The translations under genes and the position numbers were made by a program. From the NCBI GenBank assembly GCA_036971475.1, contig JBAIZL010000001.1, forward strand, positions 287,178,425 through 287,242,424: DNA of 64,000 bases. The letters run 5' to 3'. Shown here one piece after another: positions 13,600-24,631 of this stretch. Origin of the DNA: Prosapia bicincta. Its lineage: Eukaryota; Arthropoda; Insecta; Hemiptera; Cercopidae. Positions within the stretch are counted from its first letter, which is position 1; every line of letters begins with the position of its first letter. Under the pieces are notes generated by a model. That model did no database searches. It worked only from the letters and a program-made list of their open reading frames with translations, and was not told where the DNA came from.

Positions 13600-13770
13600 T
13601 AGAATTTTGTGCTCCGGAAGCCACATGCTCGGCACAGTGGTGTCACCGAGGCTAAACCGGTATAATTATTCCTTAAGGTAATATGCTTTATCCGTACTCT
13701 GGCATCTCTCGGTATATCGCAGATCCATTCTTCTTGCAGACCTGACTCTTGCAGCCACTGAGCAAGAATA
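13600..13770 (-). pseudogene. C-terminal Cys motif tail of the retrotransposon
   Basis: After the RNase H block the minus strand encodes RDARVRIKHITLRNNYTGLA then PLCRACGFRST. This resembles the post-RNase H tail of such elements, in which a short R-x-x-H/N-Y-x-x-L run is followed by a C-x2-C pair. The second half of the zinc-binding motif is not visible before the minisatellite begins. Confidence 0.55.
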
Positions 13771-13989
13771 GAGATTGTTGTACTGATCTCATTTCTGCCT
13801 CGGTCTGGTCAGAAAGTTCGTTTTCAGTTACCCCTCAGTGAGCAGGAACCATCTGCATTGTTAAAGTATTTCCAATAATTGCCAGTTTTGTGTCAGATAT
13901 CATATTTCCTTTATTCAATACTCATATTGACCAGAAGGTGAGATGTTGAGATCTTGTAACGCTGACTTTGAGTCCGTGAAGATACATAT
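13770..13989 (-). pseudogene. RNase H domain remnant
   Basis: The minus-strand frame 13989-13915 reads ICIFTDSKSALQDL, the block with the second-strand catalytic Asp. It stops at 13915. A shifted frame continues with MQMVPAH-stop-GVTENELSDQ (13775-13865), the relic of the W-I-P-x-H-x-G-x-x-GNE-x-AD block. Stops and a frameshift show it is non-functional. Confidence 0.8.
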
Positions 13990-14629
13990 CTCACTGAGTC
14001 TCTGTAAGGAGATTTTGTAGGGTCTATGCTGGAGGTACCATTTAAGAATATATAGAAATCGTCACTTGAACGCTTATTGTGAAAGCCTGCTTCCAACATT
14101 TGGCGCTTCAGGTCTACGAACATGTCCCTAAAGATCAGTAAGTGGTTACCATATTATGTATGCGGCAACTCAAAAGTTGATTTCCTCACTTCTTCAGTTA
14201 GGGTTTTCTTTGTGAGTCCAATAGGTAATTCTCCAAAGCTCTTTCTTCCAGTACGACACATCCACGGGCGAACGTAGCAAACGTTTGCAAACTTCTCTCC
14301 GATATAATTGGAGCCATAACATTCACCCTGTATGGTTTAAAGAGCAGAAATTGAGCTGTTTGCTTAAGGAGGATTTTCTGGAAGGTTATAGATTTTTAGG
14401 AATTTATTACAAATCAGACGCTTGAAATATAGATCGGAAGGTTTAAGACCTAAGTATATTGCAACAAGCGCAGTCTTCGTACAACCAAGAGCAGACATGC
14501 CTTACCAATATACGTCGCTGCTGTACCTCCAGTGTAGTAAGATAACCTAGATTAAACAGATGAGTTGTATGACATCTACAGTGTGGTGGTATTCGCTCCA
14601 TATTCACTGCTGGACACTAGTATTTTGTA

Positions 14630-14833
14630 TTAGGTCTGTTCTAACATTTGCTTACGATATGTTTTGCAATGGTTACGCCTAGATAGATTCCCCTCAAGGT
14701 CCACTTCAAGCATTATTAGGGTTAAATTTAGTTGTAGGTTCTGGACATTGACTGTTAGCACTGTTGTATGATTGGCATGGGAATACCATCTCGAAAAAAA
14801 AGTGCACTCTGTTTTGGTCTGCGACATTACCAA
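14630..14833 (-). pseudogene. Reverse transcriptase thumb remnant
   Basis: The frame contains TKTECTFFSRWY, equivalent to the N-x-x-KTE-x-x-x-F block after the catalytic loop of non-LTR reverse transcriptases, then VNVQNLQLN and VDLEGNLSRRNHC, matching the usual V-L-D-x-x-L-x-x-x-H region. The position relative to the YAD block (about 43 codons) is normal. Confidence 0.75.
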
Positions 14834-14905
14834 AAGATACTTAGAACACCATTGACCATCTGTTTAAGGCAGTTTAAAACTGTTGGACCATTCTGGTTGA
14901 TTCAA

Positions 14906-15285
14906 TTAGTGATTTTCATGCATTGCCCACACTGTCTTGCGGTCCGCATAGGTCATGTGTCGCGCCTCCTCAGGTAGTAGATTGCCTAAATCACATGTGG
15001 TACCATCTAACAGAGTAACACTATCATCGCCCTGTGGGATTCCATTTTCAACATAACAAAGGCTTGATTCCCGGCCATTCACTGATGTCTCTATTCGACG
15101 TTTATGAGGGATGATAGTTACATACTGCAGCATCCTGTCTTTCATGTTGCTTTTCATTCATTCAAGTAATATAATCTTATGTGGTATTTTATCAAAAGCC
15201 GCTTCAGAGTCTATCATCGCCGCAACAGTGAACTTTCGTTTCTAAAAACCCTCATAGATCTGCTTTGTAAAATACATTAGACTTC
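14906..15285 (-). pseudogene. Reverse transcriptase palm/fingers remnant
   Basis: One minus-strand frame reads QIYEGF-stop-KRKFTVAAMIDSEAAFDKIPHK, then a stop after IILLE, then a stretch from 15157 to 14906. The AFD block carries the first catalytic Asp. ENGIPQG followed by VTLL corresponds to the GxPQGSxLSxxLF block, and LLPEEARHMTYADRKTVW to the YADD loop, with the second Asp replaced by Arg. The AFD-to-YAD distance is about 75 residues, shorter than usual, so an internal deletion is likely. Confidence 0.85.
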
Positions 15286-15297
15286 ATTAGTGCACCT

Positions 15298-15640
15298 CTG
15301 CCTTCTAGCGATTTTCCCCCACTGTGATTGCCCCAAGTGATTTTTTCCCACTGTGGTTCTCTCACGTAATTTTCTCCCACTCGGATTCTTCCAATTGATT
15401 TTCTCCCACTGTGATTGCCCCAAGTGATTTACTCCCACTGTGGTGGTTATCGCAAGTAATTTTCTCACACTGTTATTCCTCCAAGTGATTTTCTCTCACT
15501 GTGATTATCCCTAGTGATTTTTCCAACTGTGGTTATCGCAAGTAATTTTCTCCCACTGGGATTCTTTCAAGTGGTTTTCTCCTACTGTGATTCTCCCAAG
15601 TGATTTTCTCTCACTGTGATTATCCCAATTGATTTCCATT
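15298..15640. repeat. 29-bp minisatellite, about 12 diverged copies
   Basis: The unit reads gattttctcccactgtgatt followed by about nine bases such as gccccaagt; successive starts at 15368, 15397 and 15426 are 29 bp apart. Variants swap GATT for AATT and ATTGCCCC for GTTATCGC. Copies are well diverged, so the array is old. It starts where the retrotransposon remnant ends. Confidence 0.9.
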
Positions 15641-16500
15641 AAAAAAAAAAACTGATTGCAGTTGACGAGGAAACCTAAATGTTAATAAGAGCGCGTAGAT
15701 ACAAGATCATATTCTATGTCCAATACGTTTATGATAAAAAATCTAGACATTGAAAATAATCTAGTGATGTAGAGAACAAAATAATGCTGTTGATGCTATG
15801 TTTATGAGCATGTAGATCTAAAATTAAGAAACATTTAGGAACGGTGAAGCGCGGCAAATATTTGGGCTGGGGCTGGCCGAAATTTACAGTACATGTGTTT
15901 GCACTACCCCAACGTGTTTTGGCCAAACAAAGCATAACGACTCTGGATTTACTTGGCGAGTTAATTGGCTTCTCCGTTTGTAGGATTAGAATGGAAGCCA
16001 GTCGCGTAGAAAACGAGAACGTTTGTGCTTCGTGTTTGTATTGCAAATTATATAAACAAGATTTTTAAAAACGCAAACAAAGTCTACTCGTAGACGTAAT
16101 GTAAATGATTGGACGCTAGAGTAATTTTATGTTTACTGAATTTAAAAATTCCAGAAAACCCCGGTAAATTATTTGAGTGATTATTTAGTACGTACGAATG
16201 TGTTGAACATTTAAATATAATATTTCTAGGAATATAGAAAATTTAAACTCTGCGAAAACAAAAGATATATGCTATACATTGAATTTGGTCCACGTTTTAA
16301 GGTCACATTCCGACATTTACAGTCGATTTTGGTATTTTCATCTTTAGACTTAACCCAAAGCAATTTCAATAAAAAATGTATGACATGAGAAGCTTTATCA
16401 GTTTAAAGTTACTAAAAGTTGCAATAATATCATGTTTAAAGTGGAATGTGTTTTAAGATTAACTCATCGTACCTCGGCTGTTAATGAATATCAGCTTAGT
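15641..16500. other. AT-rich DNA, no supported gene
   Basis: An A-run lies at 15642-15651. Overlapping frames occur on both strands at 15729-16068 in a somewhat GC-richer patch (15844-16020), but neither translation shows a recognisable domain, so neither is called. Confidence 0.45.
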
Positions 16501-16509
16501 AATACTAAC

Positions 16510-16870
16510 TCGGCTTTTCAATTCCTTCTATTTGTTCACACTCTCCTTATATATAGCTTGATCAAAATATCAATCGTTAATAAAATACGTCTTTATTCAT
16601 CCAATCAAGTTCAAACACGTTTGTTTAAACCTGTAATAGATGACACTTGACAGTTTTCAAATATTAATTCATTAACTATATTCAATTAATTTTAATAATT
16701 TATTTCGCTTTCTGCCGCTTTTCTCACTTAATATTGTTATTCTGTCATATGTATATACATATTTAAATTAATTACAATGATCTAATAAAAGGTAACTGAA
16801 AGACAAATTTCTTGGTTGACCAAATTTGTTTAAAATTACTTTTTTAATATGAAAATTTTACTGAATCATT
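16510..16870. repeat. Dispersed repeat, copy 1 (short form)
   Basis: This segment aligns with 23150-23900: the blocks CACACTCTCC, AATCGTTA(A/T)TAAAATACGT, ATCCAATCAAGT and CATATGTATATA occur in the same order and orientation. Copy 1 lacks about 400 bp present in copy 2. No coding capacity is seen. The element type is unknown; it may be a non-autonomous transposon or an old segmental duplication. Confidence 0.6.
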
Positions 16871-18448
16871 TTCGAGTAATTTATTAACGATATTAGTCAC
16901 TAAGAAGTAACTTAACATATGCGTTAAAAAGCTGTTCTACCGCATAACTTATAAAATACAATCAACTGTTTTATGAAATCATATGTTATTACTTATTTTA
17001 AGCCAAATGGGACGAAATAACTATATTGCATACTTAGCTCTTTTTGAGAATTTATTCCCCATATAAATATAAAATTAATTCAATTAATGGAAATTATGTA
17101 AAGAGTTAGCCTCATTGGTACGTAATGCTACACACCACTTGAAACATTTTATACTATGCTATAAAATATACAAATTTATCACTTTAAAATAGTTTTCTTA
17201 AAATTCTATTTGTTTTTGTAGTTTTAAAAAGCTTGTTTTTTAAAAGATTTTTAAATATATTTTTATATATTAAAAAAAATTATTCTCGGCAATAATAATC
17301 CAATTGGTTTTTGGGCAAACAAAATTAACAAATAAAAAATAATTCATTTAACCATATTATATTTGTATATTTATGAAAATGAATGCAAAATATGAAATAG
17401 AATGACTTCCATTAATTAATTCATGGAATTAAAATTATTAATAATTAATTTTATTCATGGATTATTATTTGAAAAATAAACTTTAATAACATCAAGGGTC
17501 ATCCACTGTAAGCTAAAAAAATTGTATTTAATCTTGAGTGGATGAATAATAGGTATTTTAATAACGATTGAATATTTGGACAAGATATATATATAAGAAT
17601 ATTATGAACTATTAGAAGAAATTGTAAGATATTTACGTGTAGTTAAAGCCGACTTAGGGGTCTAGAGAAACTTATTCCTAAACTAAAGATCCTAATTTCA
17701 ATCTTGAGTAATATTGGATAGTTGCAGGGTAGCACTGACGACGTTAGCTCCCTTGTATACTGCAAGGCCTACACTCAGCTTTATTTCGTCTTTCTTTGCA
17801 TATCTTAAAGCTATAAAATAAGGAGTTATTACGAATACTCTTAATTTACTGTAAATAATATTTACTGTTGCCTTAGTTTTGGAAATGTTCAATGTTTTCA
17901 TAAACTTTCCAAAAAGTATGGAGAAGCGGAGTTTTCTTTAATCCAAAAGTAATTAAAACGCTCCATCTGTTTAGTTTAAGTATTGTAAGTAGTTTAATTC
18001 CAACAACATACGGGTAAAATTCGTTGCTTTATTTAGAAATCACCTCCGATACGTCGCGCTTACATGATAGTTAACCGTAGCTGGTACTCTGTTTAATATT
18101 AGTTATATATTTCTGTGATTGTAAATCGTGGCGAAATATTTTTTTTTTTTCAGTAAATTGTTTGAATTCGTCGACATTTAGTACCGAAGAAAACTAAGAA
18201 ACCCGAAACATAGAGTCGGGAGTATTTAGGAAAAATAGAACAAAAGGGCTCGATCAGGGCTTTTAGTGAAATTGGTAAACGTACTTTGTAAATATTTTGT
18301 AGGGCGAGTTTTGGTTCTCGGCGTTGTAACGCGGTAGTGGTGTTATGTAGATTTGTTTTGGTCGTCGACCTTTATGGGCGGAAAAGAAACAGTTTCTTGA
18401 ATATGCATATGGTACTAGTTTTATTGAACTGTGAAGGAGATGTGTAAA

Positions 18449-18450
<2 letters not shown>
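16871..18450. other. Very AT-rich DNA, no supported gene
   Basis: Includes a 9-bp inverted repeat TCATCCACT (17499-17507) with its complement at 17537-17545. A 67-codon minus-strand frame at 17698-17901 has no recognisable domain. Nothing else stands out. Confidence 0.5.

Positions 18451-18489
<39 letters not shown>
18451..18489. repeat. (AT)n microsatellite
   Basis: A pure AT dinucleotide run of about 39 bp. Confidence 0.97.
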
Positions 18490-18492
<3 letters not shown>

Positions 18493-18657
18493 CTCATTGA
18501 GTTGTTTTATCATTCTTAGTATTGTAATTCCAGAGGATGTTGGTATTGTCAACCGTCGAAAAGCTTTGAGTGTATTATTCAATAAATTATTCCTGTAATT
18601 AGTGTATATTATTTAATCTTAAAAATAATTCTAACAGGAAAACATATTTGATATTCT

Positions 18658-18715
<58 letters not shown>
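18658..18715. repeat. Compound (CA)n(TA)n microsatellite
   Basis: About 12 CA units pass directly into about 16 TA units, a pattern consistent with transition-driven conversion of CA to TA followed by slippage. Confidence 0.97.
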
Positions 18716-18718
<3 letters not shown>

Positions 18719-18754
18719 AATCCTTAGATGAATTATTTTTTCTTGTTGAGTATG

Positions 18755-19100
<346 letters not shown>

Positions 19101-19805
19101 GATTGACACTGCATAAAACATATGATTAGCAATTAGTTTACAAAAAAATATTCGTATAGTTATGAAATAATTGCTGTAATAAAACGTTTCAAGATATATA
19201 TTACCAATATCAAAGAGAGAGCCAAAACCTATAATCATAAGGAAAGTTGAATTTTAGAATACCTTGAAATATTGGGACAAACGAACAACCAATACTAATA
19301 TTGGAGAGCAAAGTTAATTTTTAGTATCAAATAGAAGGACTAGATTTACGGAATATTGAATTTATAGATGGTAGTAAACTAACAAAAAATCCCACTTTTA
19401 AATATAAGTTTAAAATAAAATTTATTCTATATTTAAATTATAGAAAAATGATGCACTAGATAGAAAAAAACAAAAAAAATCATTTATAAACATCAATATT
19501 GCCTTAGAGCTTTTATTAATTCACATACATATTCCCTCTTACACTGGAAGTGAATGAAAATGAAAAGATATTGCTTAATTTAATAAAACAAACGTTATTT
19601 TTGAATAAAAGATACAGTAATTTCTAACATTACAATTTGATCGAGTATAAGTACGCTCTAGACATTTATATACAGATTTTGTAGTTATTTGAATTTCTAT
19701 TTTTGATAAACGTTCAGAGACAAGTGACCTCTTACAGAGTCGCATATGAGAGTAATGTTGTCATTGAATGTACACAATTCTCTGTCAATAGATTTAATAC
19801 GTTTC
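19101..19805. other. AT-rich spacer
   Basis: No gene, RNA gene or array recognised. Confidence 0.5.
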
Positions 19806-19811
19806 CCGCTC

Positions 19812-20000
19812 TCATAACAGTTCGACTTTTGACCACTGTAGCGTAGGCTTATATCCTGTTAGACACATCGGCGAGTGGCCTGAAGTGTTATAACAGCTAG
19901 ACTCTAAACACGCCGCGATAAATGGCGTTATGTCACGCACACGCTCTTGTGTCACGTGACTAATGGTATAATTCCAAACCCTCGGCCATTTACTTGACAA
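19812..20000 (-). pseudogene. Possible LTR-retrotransposon integrase remnant
   Basis: The minus-strand translation contains ITPFIAACLESSCYN then TSGHSPMCLTGYKPTLQ. The order of a Pro-Phe-x-x-Ala run, a Ser-Ser pair, T-S/T-G-x-S-P and a Leu-x-x-Gly resembles the late core of Gypsy-type integrases (A-Y-x-x-S-x-H-x-x-T-G-x-S-P). Only about 60 codons are open, no catalytic D,D-35-E triad is present, and no reverse transcriptase or LTR is seen nearby. The match is by motif only and could be chance. Confidence 0.4.
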
Positions 20001-21125
20001 AAAACATTATTTATGGCTGGTATTGATTTCCAACGCCAGGTTTATGTGCCAAGAATAACCACTGAAGTCATAAAGTGAATCTACTTTGAAACCAATACAC
20101 GAAAGATGCGTACAACGGAATATGCGTACACTAGGAATATTGCGAAAGATGCGTACAGGATCAAGTTGTGACGGATGACGAGGTTAAGCTGTGACGTCAG
20201 AACATTGTGACAGGCGAAAAATGCGTACAACGTTTAGGAGAACAAGGATCTTTTAAAATTATTGAGCTACATAAATGAGTTTACCTCTGAGCTAAACATA
20301 GATGTCTCTTAGTTTCTCGGGACTGGAGATCCTTTAAAACTTTATCTATTGCAACCTGATTTCCATCACATTTTTCTCGGCTTTGGACTGGAAAAATGAA
20401 AAAGATATGTTGCGCTATAATTTTGTCGTGTTTAAAATCAGCTTGTAGCCTCGATAATATTTTGTATTTTATATTTTTAATTTATTTTTCATTTTACAGA
20501 ATTTTTAAAATTTTAATCTATATTACAACCTGACCAATATATTTGATCTTACTATCTGATTTCTTTGGTCTAATCTAATCCATTTTTTTAATGTAGGAAT
20601 GAGATCTTAAACAAGACATTAGTCTCCGGTTTCTAAGTATTTTTGTACTGTTTTTTTTTTTTTTATAATACTTTCATCCAATTTATTATGCTTTGTTATT
20701 CTTCTCTTTTCTTCTATGTGTAACTCAAGGCTCATGTGCATAGGAGTTGAATTTTCAGCCGGTTCTGATAAGTCTCTCTATTAAATCGAACTTATCACCT
20801 TGACAGTGAAACGAAAGTGACCACTGACAAACTGGAAACCCTTTTTTGAGCCATTTTGACTGGGAAAATCCAAACCTTGAAAGTTATTAGCAAATAGTAT
20901 ATGTGTAAATGATCTGGATTGACAACTGGAGTCTAGTTTGTACGTTTTTTTCGCATGTCAAATATACGACTTACACTCGTCAATTGCTCTGATTCCTCAT
21001 GTATGCAAATTTCGCTGTACAAATTTTTCTTGCCACCTTTGACACTCCTAAGCTAACCAACTGGTAAAAACCTTACAACTGTAAAAGGGAAACGGACGGA
21101 AGCCACTTGTATGACAGGGTGGTAA
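20001..21125. other. Spacer with a short-motif cluster at 20.1-20.23 kb
   Basis: Within 20101-20229, ATGCGTACA occurs four times (20106, 20122, 20149, 20221), twice inside GCGAAA(A/G)ATGCGTACA. TGTGAC occurs three times in the same stretch, once as part of the palindrome TGACGTCA (20192-20199). The rest is ordinary AT-rich DNA with a T-run near 20651. Confidence 0.5.
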
Positions 21126-21127
21126 GT

Positions 21128-22340
21128 ATTATGAGCATTTGAAGAACAAGGGTACTATCTATGTATTGCTACAGTCTTTCGTCATGCTATTTGGTTACGC
21201 CCCCATTATCATTGTTTACGTCTTGCTTTTGGTTGCATCTTCTGTTGAGCATTTGAAGAACAAGAGTACTATCAATGTGTTGCTACAGTATTTCGTCTGC
21301 TTCCTGGTTATTGTTTAGGCCTTGCTTTTGGTTGCATCTTCTGTTGAGCATTTGAAGAACAAGGGTACTATCTACGTATTGCTACAGATTTTCGTCATGT
21401 TCTTTGGTTACTCTTCCATGATTATTGTTTACGACTTGCTTTTAGTTGCATCTTCTGCTGAGCATATGAAGAACAAGGGTACTATCCATTTGTTGCTACA
21501 GTCTTCCGTCATGCTCTTTGGTTACGCCTCCATGATCATTGTTTAAGTCTTGCTATTGGTTGCATCTTCTGTTGAGCATTTGAAGAACAAGGGTACTATC
21601 TATGTGTCGCTACAGCCTTCCGTCATGTTCTTTGGTTACTCTTCCATGATTATTGTTTACGTCTTGCTTTTAGTTGCATCTTCTGTTGAGCATATGAAGA
21701 GCAAGGGTACTATCTATGTGTTGCTACAGTATTTCGTCTGCTTCCTGGTTATTGTTTAGGCCTTGCTTTTGGTTGCATCTTCTGTTGAGCATTTGAAGAA
21801 CAAGGGTACTATCTACGTATTGCTACAGATTTTCGTCATGTTCTTTGGTTACTCTTCCATGATTATTGTTTACGACTTGCTTTTAGTTGCATCTTCTGCT
21901 GAGCATATGAAGAACAAGGGTACTATCCATTTGTTGCTACAGTCTTCCGTCATGCTCTTTGGTTACGCCTCCATGATCATTGTTTAAGTCTTGCTATTGG
22001 TTGCATCTTCTGTTGAGCATTTGAAGAACAAGGGTACTATCTATGTGTCGCTACAGCCTTCCGTCATGTTCTTTGGTTACTCTTCCATGATTATTGTTTA
22101 CGTCTTGCTTTTAGTTGCATCTTCTGTTGAGCATATGAAGAGCAAGGGTACTATCTATGTGTTGCTACAGTATTTCGTCTGCTTCCTGGTTATTGTTTAC
22201 GCCTTGCTTTTGGTTGCATCTTCTGTTGAGCATTTGAAGAACAAGGGTACTATCTATGTGTTGCTACAGTCTTCCGTCATGCTCTTTGGTTACGCCTCCA
22301 TGATCATTGTTTAAGCCTTGCTTTTGGTTGCATCTTCTGT
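21128..22340. repeat. 114/99-bp tandem repeat with 441-bp higher-order unit
   Basis: The landmark (A/G)GTTGCATCTTCTG recurs at 21231, 21330, 21444, 21558, 21672, 21771, 21885, 21999, 22113, 22212 and 22326: steps of 99 or 114 bp. The order 114-114-114-99 sums to 441 bp and is repeated almost identically (21330-21770 and 21771-22211). Both lengths are multiples of three, so one plus-strand frame stays open across units and encodes a hydrophobic repeat beginning LLLVASSVEHLKNKGTIY; it is closed by stops such as GTTTAA or GTTTAG between some units. No start region, splice site or homology supports a gene. Confidence 0.93.
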
Positions 22341-23145
22341 TTTAATTTGTACTAAAAGTGAAACCATGTTGAATATACCGGTTCTCGTCCAATCACCGAA
22401 GTCAAGCAACGATGGGCGTGGTTAGTACTATAAGTATCTTACCACTTGCGACTCTACTATTGAATACCGGTATATATGAACTAAACTATTCCTTTAAACC
22501 AATATCAATCGTAGCCAATAGTCCATCGTATTGTAAGGAAGCCTGTTCCGATAATTGTAAGGATCCAATAATAATTTTTCATAATATTATGTCCAGAAAA
22601 CAACGTCAAACTAACAGAAGTTTTGGACTATTTCATTCAGCAATGGTTGGAAAATCAGGAATCATGACGATCTACCAGTAGGTTGTTACAGATAGCGTTA
22701 AGGTGGGGACGTAACACCTTTGAAAGTAGAGGATATAGTGAGGGTCATAGGACCAAATGTGCAGGGTCTATCAGTTACACTCACTTTGAAGAAGGAGGAT
22801 AAAGAATAGTAAAGCAGAAATAATGAAAAAGCATAAGGAACACATTGTACTGGGAATATAGTGGGATTATAGCATTACTTTTGCAGAGACGGCATAACGT
22901 TCCAAAGAGTGTCCATCTTTGATCATGCAAATCTTGTCGATAAATATTAATATTTAAGTATAGTAGAAGGAAATGTGCATTTAGATTTCAAAGCACGAGA
23001 GAGGTTCGTTGTAGTAGAAAGCCTATTAGCAGCAGAATATAAATTTGCAAATAGTCTGAACCTTCTGGAACCTACTGTTATGTGTACGTTTCCTTAAAGT
23101 AATTTTTACGGCCAGTTCGAATGTCTGTTTTTATTTAAGAAAACT
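22341..23145. other. Spacer, no supported gene
   Basis: An 89-codon plus-strand frame (22412-22681) has a Cys cluster (YCKEACSDNCKD) but no recognised family. Nothing else is supported. Confidence 0.45.
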
Positions 23146-23149
23146 TTTT

Positions 23150-23900
23150 TTTAAATTGCTTCTATTAGCTCACACTCTCCTGATAAATATCAGTAAAGAT
23201 TTTCAATCGTTATTAAAATACGTTTTTATTAATCCAATCAAGTGCAAATACACTTTTTTAAAACCAATAGTGGATGAAAATTGAAGTTAATACAGTTTTT
23301 TCAAATATTTATTTAATAAATAAATTATACAAATTTGGGTGGTCTAGGTAGGATTCGAAATAATTATCTCCATGTTTGAAATATAGCGTCTTGAGATTGT
23401 AACAAGTTTCCCATAGCTAGAAATCTAATTCTCAAACGTATATGAACTTTTTTGCCTCCATCTGGTTGTCGTCGAAACCTTAAATTACAAAACCTTAATT
23501 TGTTGCCATGGTTAACACATATAAATAATGCTCTAGGATAAAAAAATGAATGAAATGTATAAAATAAACAAACAAACTGTATTAACGGTATCAAACCTTG
23601 GTTCACAAACGGGTAGTGCGAGAGGAAAGCGAAACTACAACACAATGAAAGCAAAAAAAAGAAAGTGTGTAAATAGTAACAAACAAAAATAATATCCCTA
23701 CACCATACATAGAAAGGAAAATTGAAAATTGCAAGGAAATTCACTTTCTAATTTACCACTTAATAATTTTGTTCTGGCATATGTATATATATTTATATTA
23801 ATTGTTATTATAAAATTAATAGAAACTAAAATAAATTTTTTCATTGGAGACTTGAGTAGAAATTGACTTAAAAATTTTCCATATTACTTGTTTAATACGG
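23150..23900. repeat. Dispersed repeat, copy 2 (with about 400 bp extra)
   Basis: 23150-23335 and 23735-23900 align with the two halves of copy 1 (16510-16870). The intervening 400 bp has no counterpart in copy 1 and is either an insertion here or a deletion there. That block contains a 126-codon minus-strand open frame (23364-23744) of low-complexity hydrophobic composition with no recognised domain, and a chance GGATTCGAA near 23350. Confidence 0.55.
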
Positions 23901-24579
23901 AAACTTAATATACTATCAATAAAGGTTGGGGTGAAATTAAAACTTAAACAAACCTCCCCTCAACCCTCATGCACGTTCAGTAACGAGGGCTTAAGCCTAT
24001 AGATTTTCTTATTAAATACGTATTTACATTGTAATATCATTTTGCGTAATATTACAAGCGTAATATCTAAAACATTTGCTTTTTACAGGTTGTAAATGAC
24101 AAATGTTTATCACCACTAATTATTTTCACAACAAATTGAATAACGCAATATTATGAAGAATTTAGAACTTGATTTAAATTGTTCTTGTCATAAATATCTC
24201 TCGTTAACTTTCATTTTCACCAAATTTTCACAAACTTCAAACAACTTTATTATTTATTTATTTATCCGTTTGTTTCTACAACGCCGTGGTCGAATTCAAA
24301 CCGGCCTCATAAATTCAGGCAATATGTTTACATACACGCTGGTGTTCCTCAATAAATAACTAAGCCCGGTTCACAGTGCCGCGGCTAATTCCGCAACGAT
24401 TTACATTTAACTCCCATTACCGATGCCGTACACACAGCTTCCGTTTTGGAACTGCTTCAATTTGGTTTCGAAAAGATGTACATCATACATATGCCGACTA
24501 AAATTTACAACGCACATGACCCCTTCACATTTAATAAAGAGTTTATTTGAGTTGGAAATAAATAATAGACTTGCTTGCA

Positions 24580-24580
<1 letters not shown>
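23901..24580. other. AT-rich spacer
   Basis: No supported gene. Short plus-strand frames (24153-24359, 24423-24719) show no domain; the second runs through the GA microsatellite. Confidence 0.5.

Positions 24581-24582
<2 letters not shown>

Positions 24583-24630
<48 letters not shown>
24583..24630. repeat. (GA)24 microsatellite
   Basis: A pure GA run of about 48 bp. Confidence 0.98.

Positions 24631-24631
<1 letters not shown>

Larger units (their letters stand above)
13588..15298 (-). mobile_element. Decayed non-LTR retrotransposon (RT, RNase H, Cys tail)
   Basis: Read on the minus strand, conserved blocks of a non-LTR retrotransposon second ORF occur in the expected order: palm block A (TVAAMIDSEAAFDK, about 15190-15232), the block VNGRESSLCYVENGIPQG, a catalytic-loop relic TYADRK, thumb (TKTECTFFSRWY), RNase H (ICIFTDSKSALQDL) and a Cys-x2-Cys tail (PLCRACGF). 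Presence of RNase H fits the I/LOA-like side of the Jockey superfamily. Stops and frameshifts break the frame repeatedly, and the second catalytic Asp is lost (YAD-R), so it is dead. The endonuclease and first ORF are missing, so it is 5'-truncated. Both ends abut minisatellites. Family-level assignment is uncertain. Confidence 0.85.

Noticed and set aside
15729..16068. Overlapping ORFs on both strands
   Set aside because: Neither translation is recognisable; overlapping open frames in a GC-richer patch are expected by chance.
23340..23365. tRNA or SINE B-box (GGATTCGAA)
   Set aside because: No pairing T-arm, anticodon arm or acceptor stem can be built around it on either strand.
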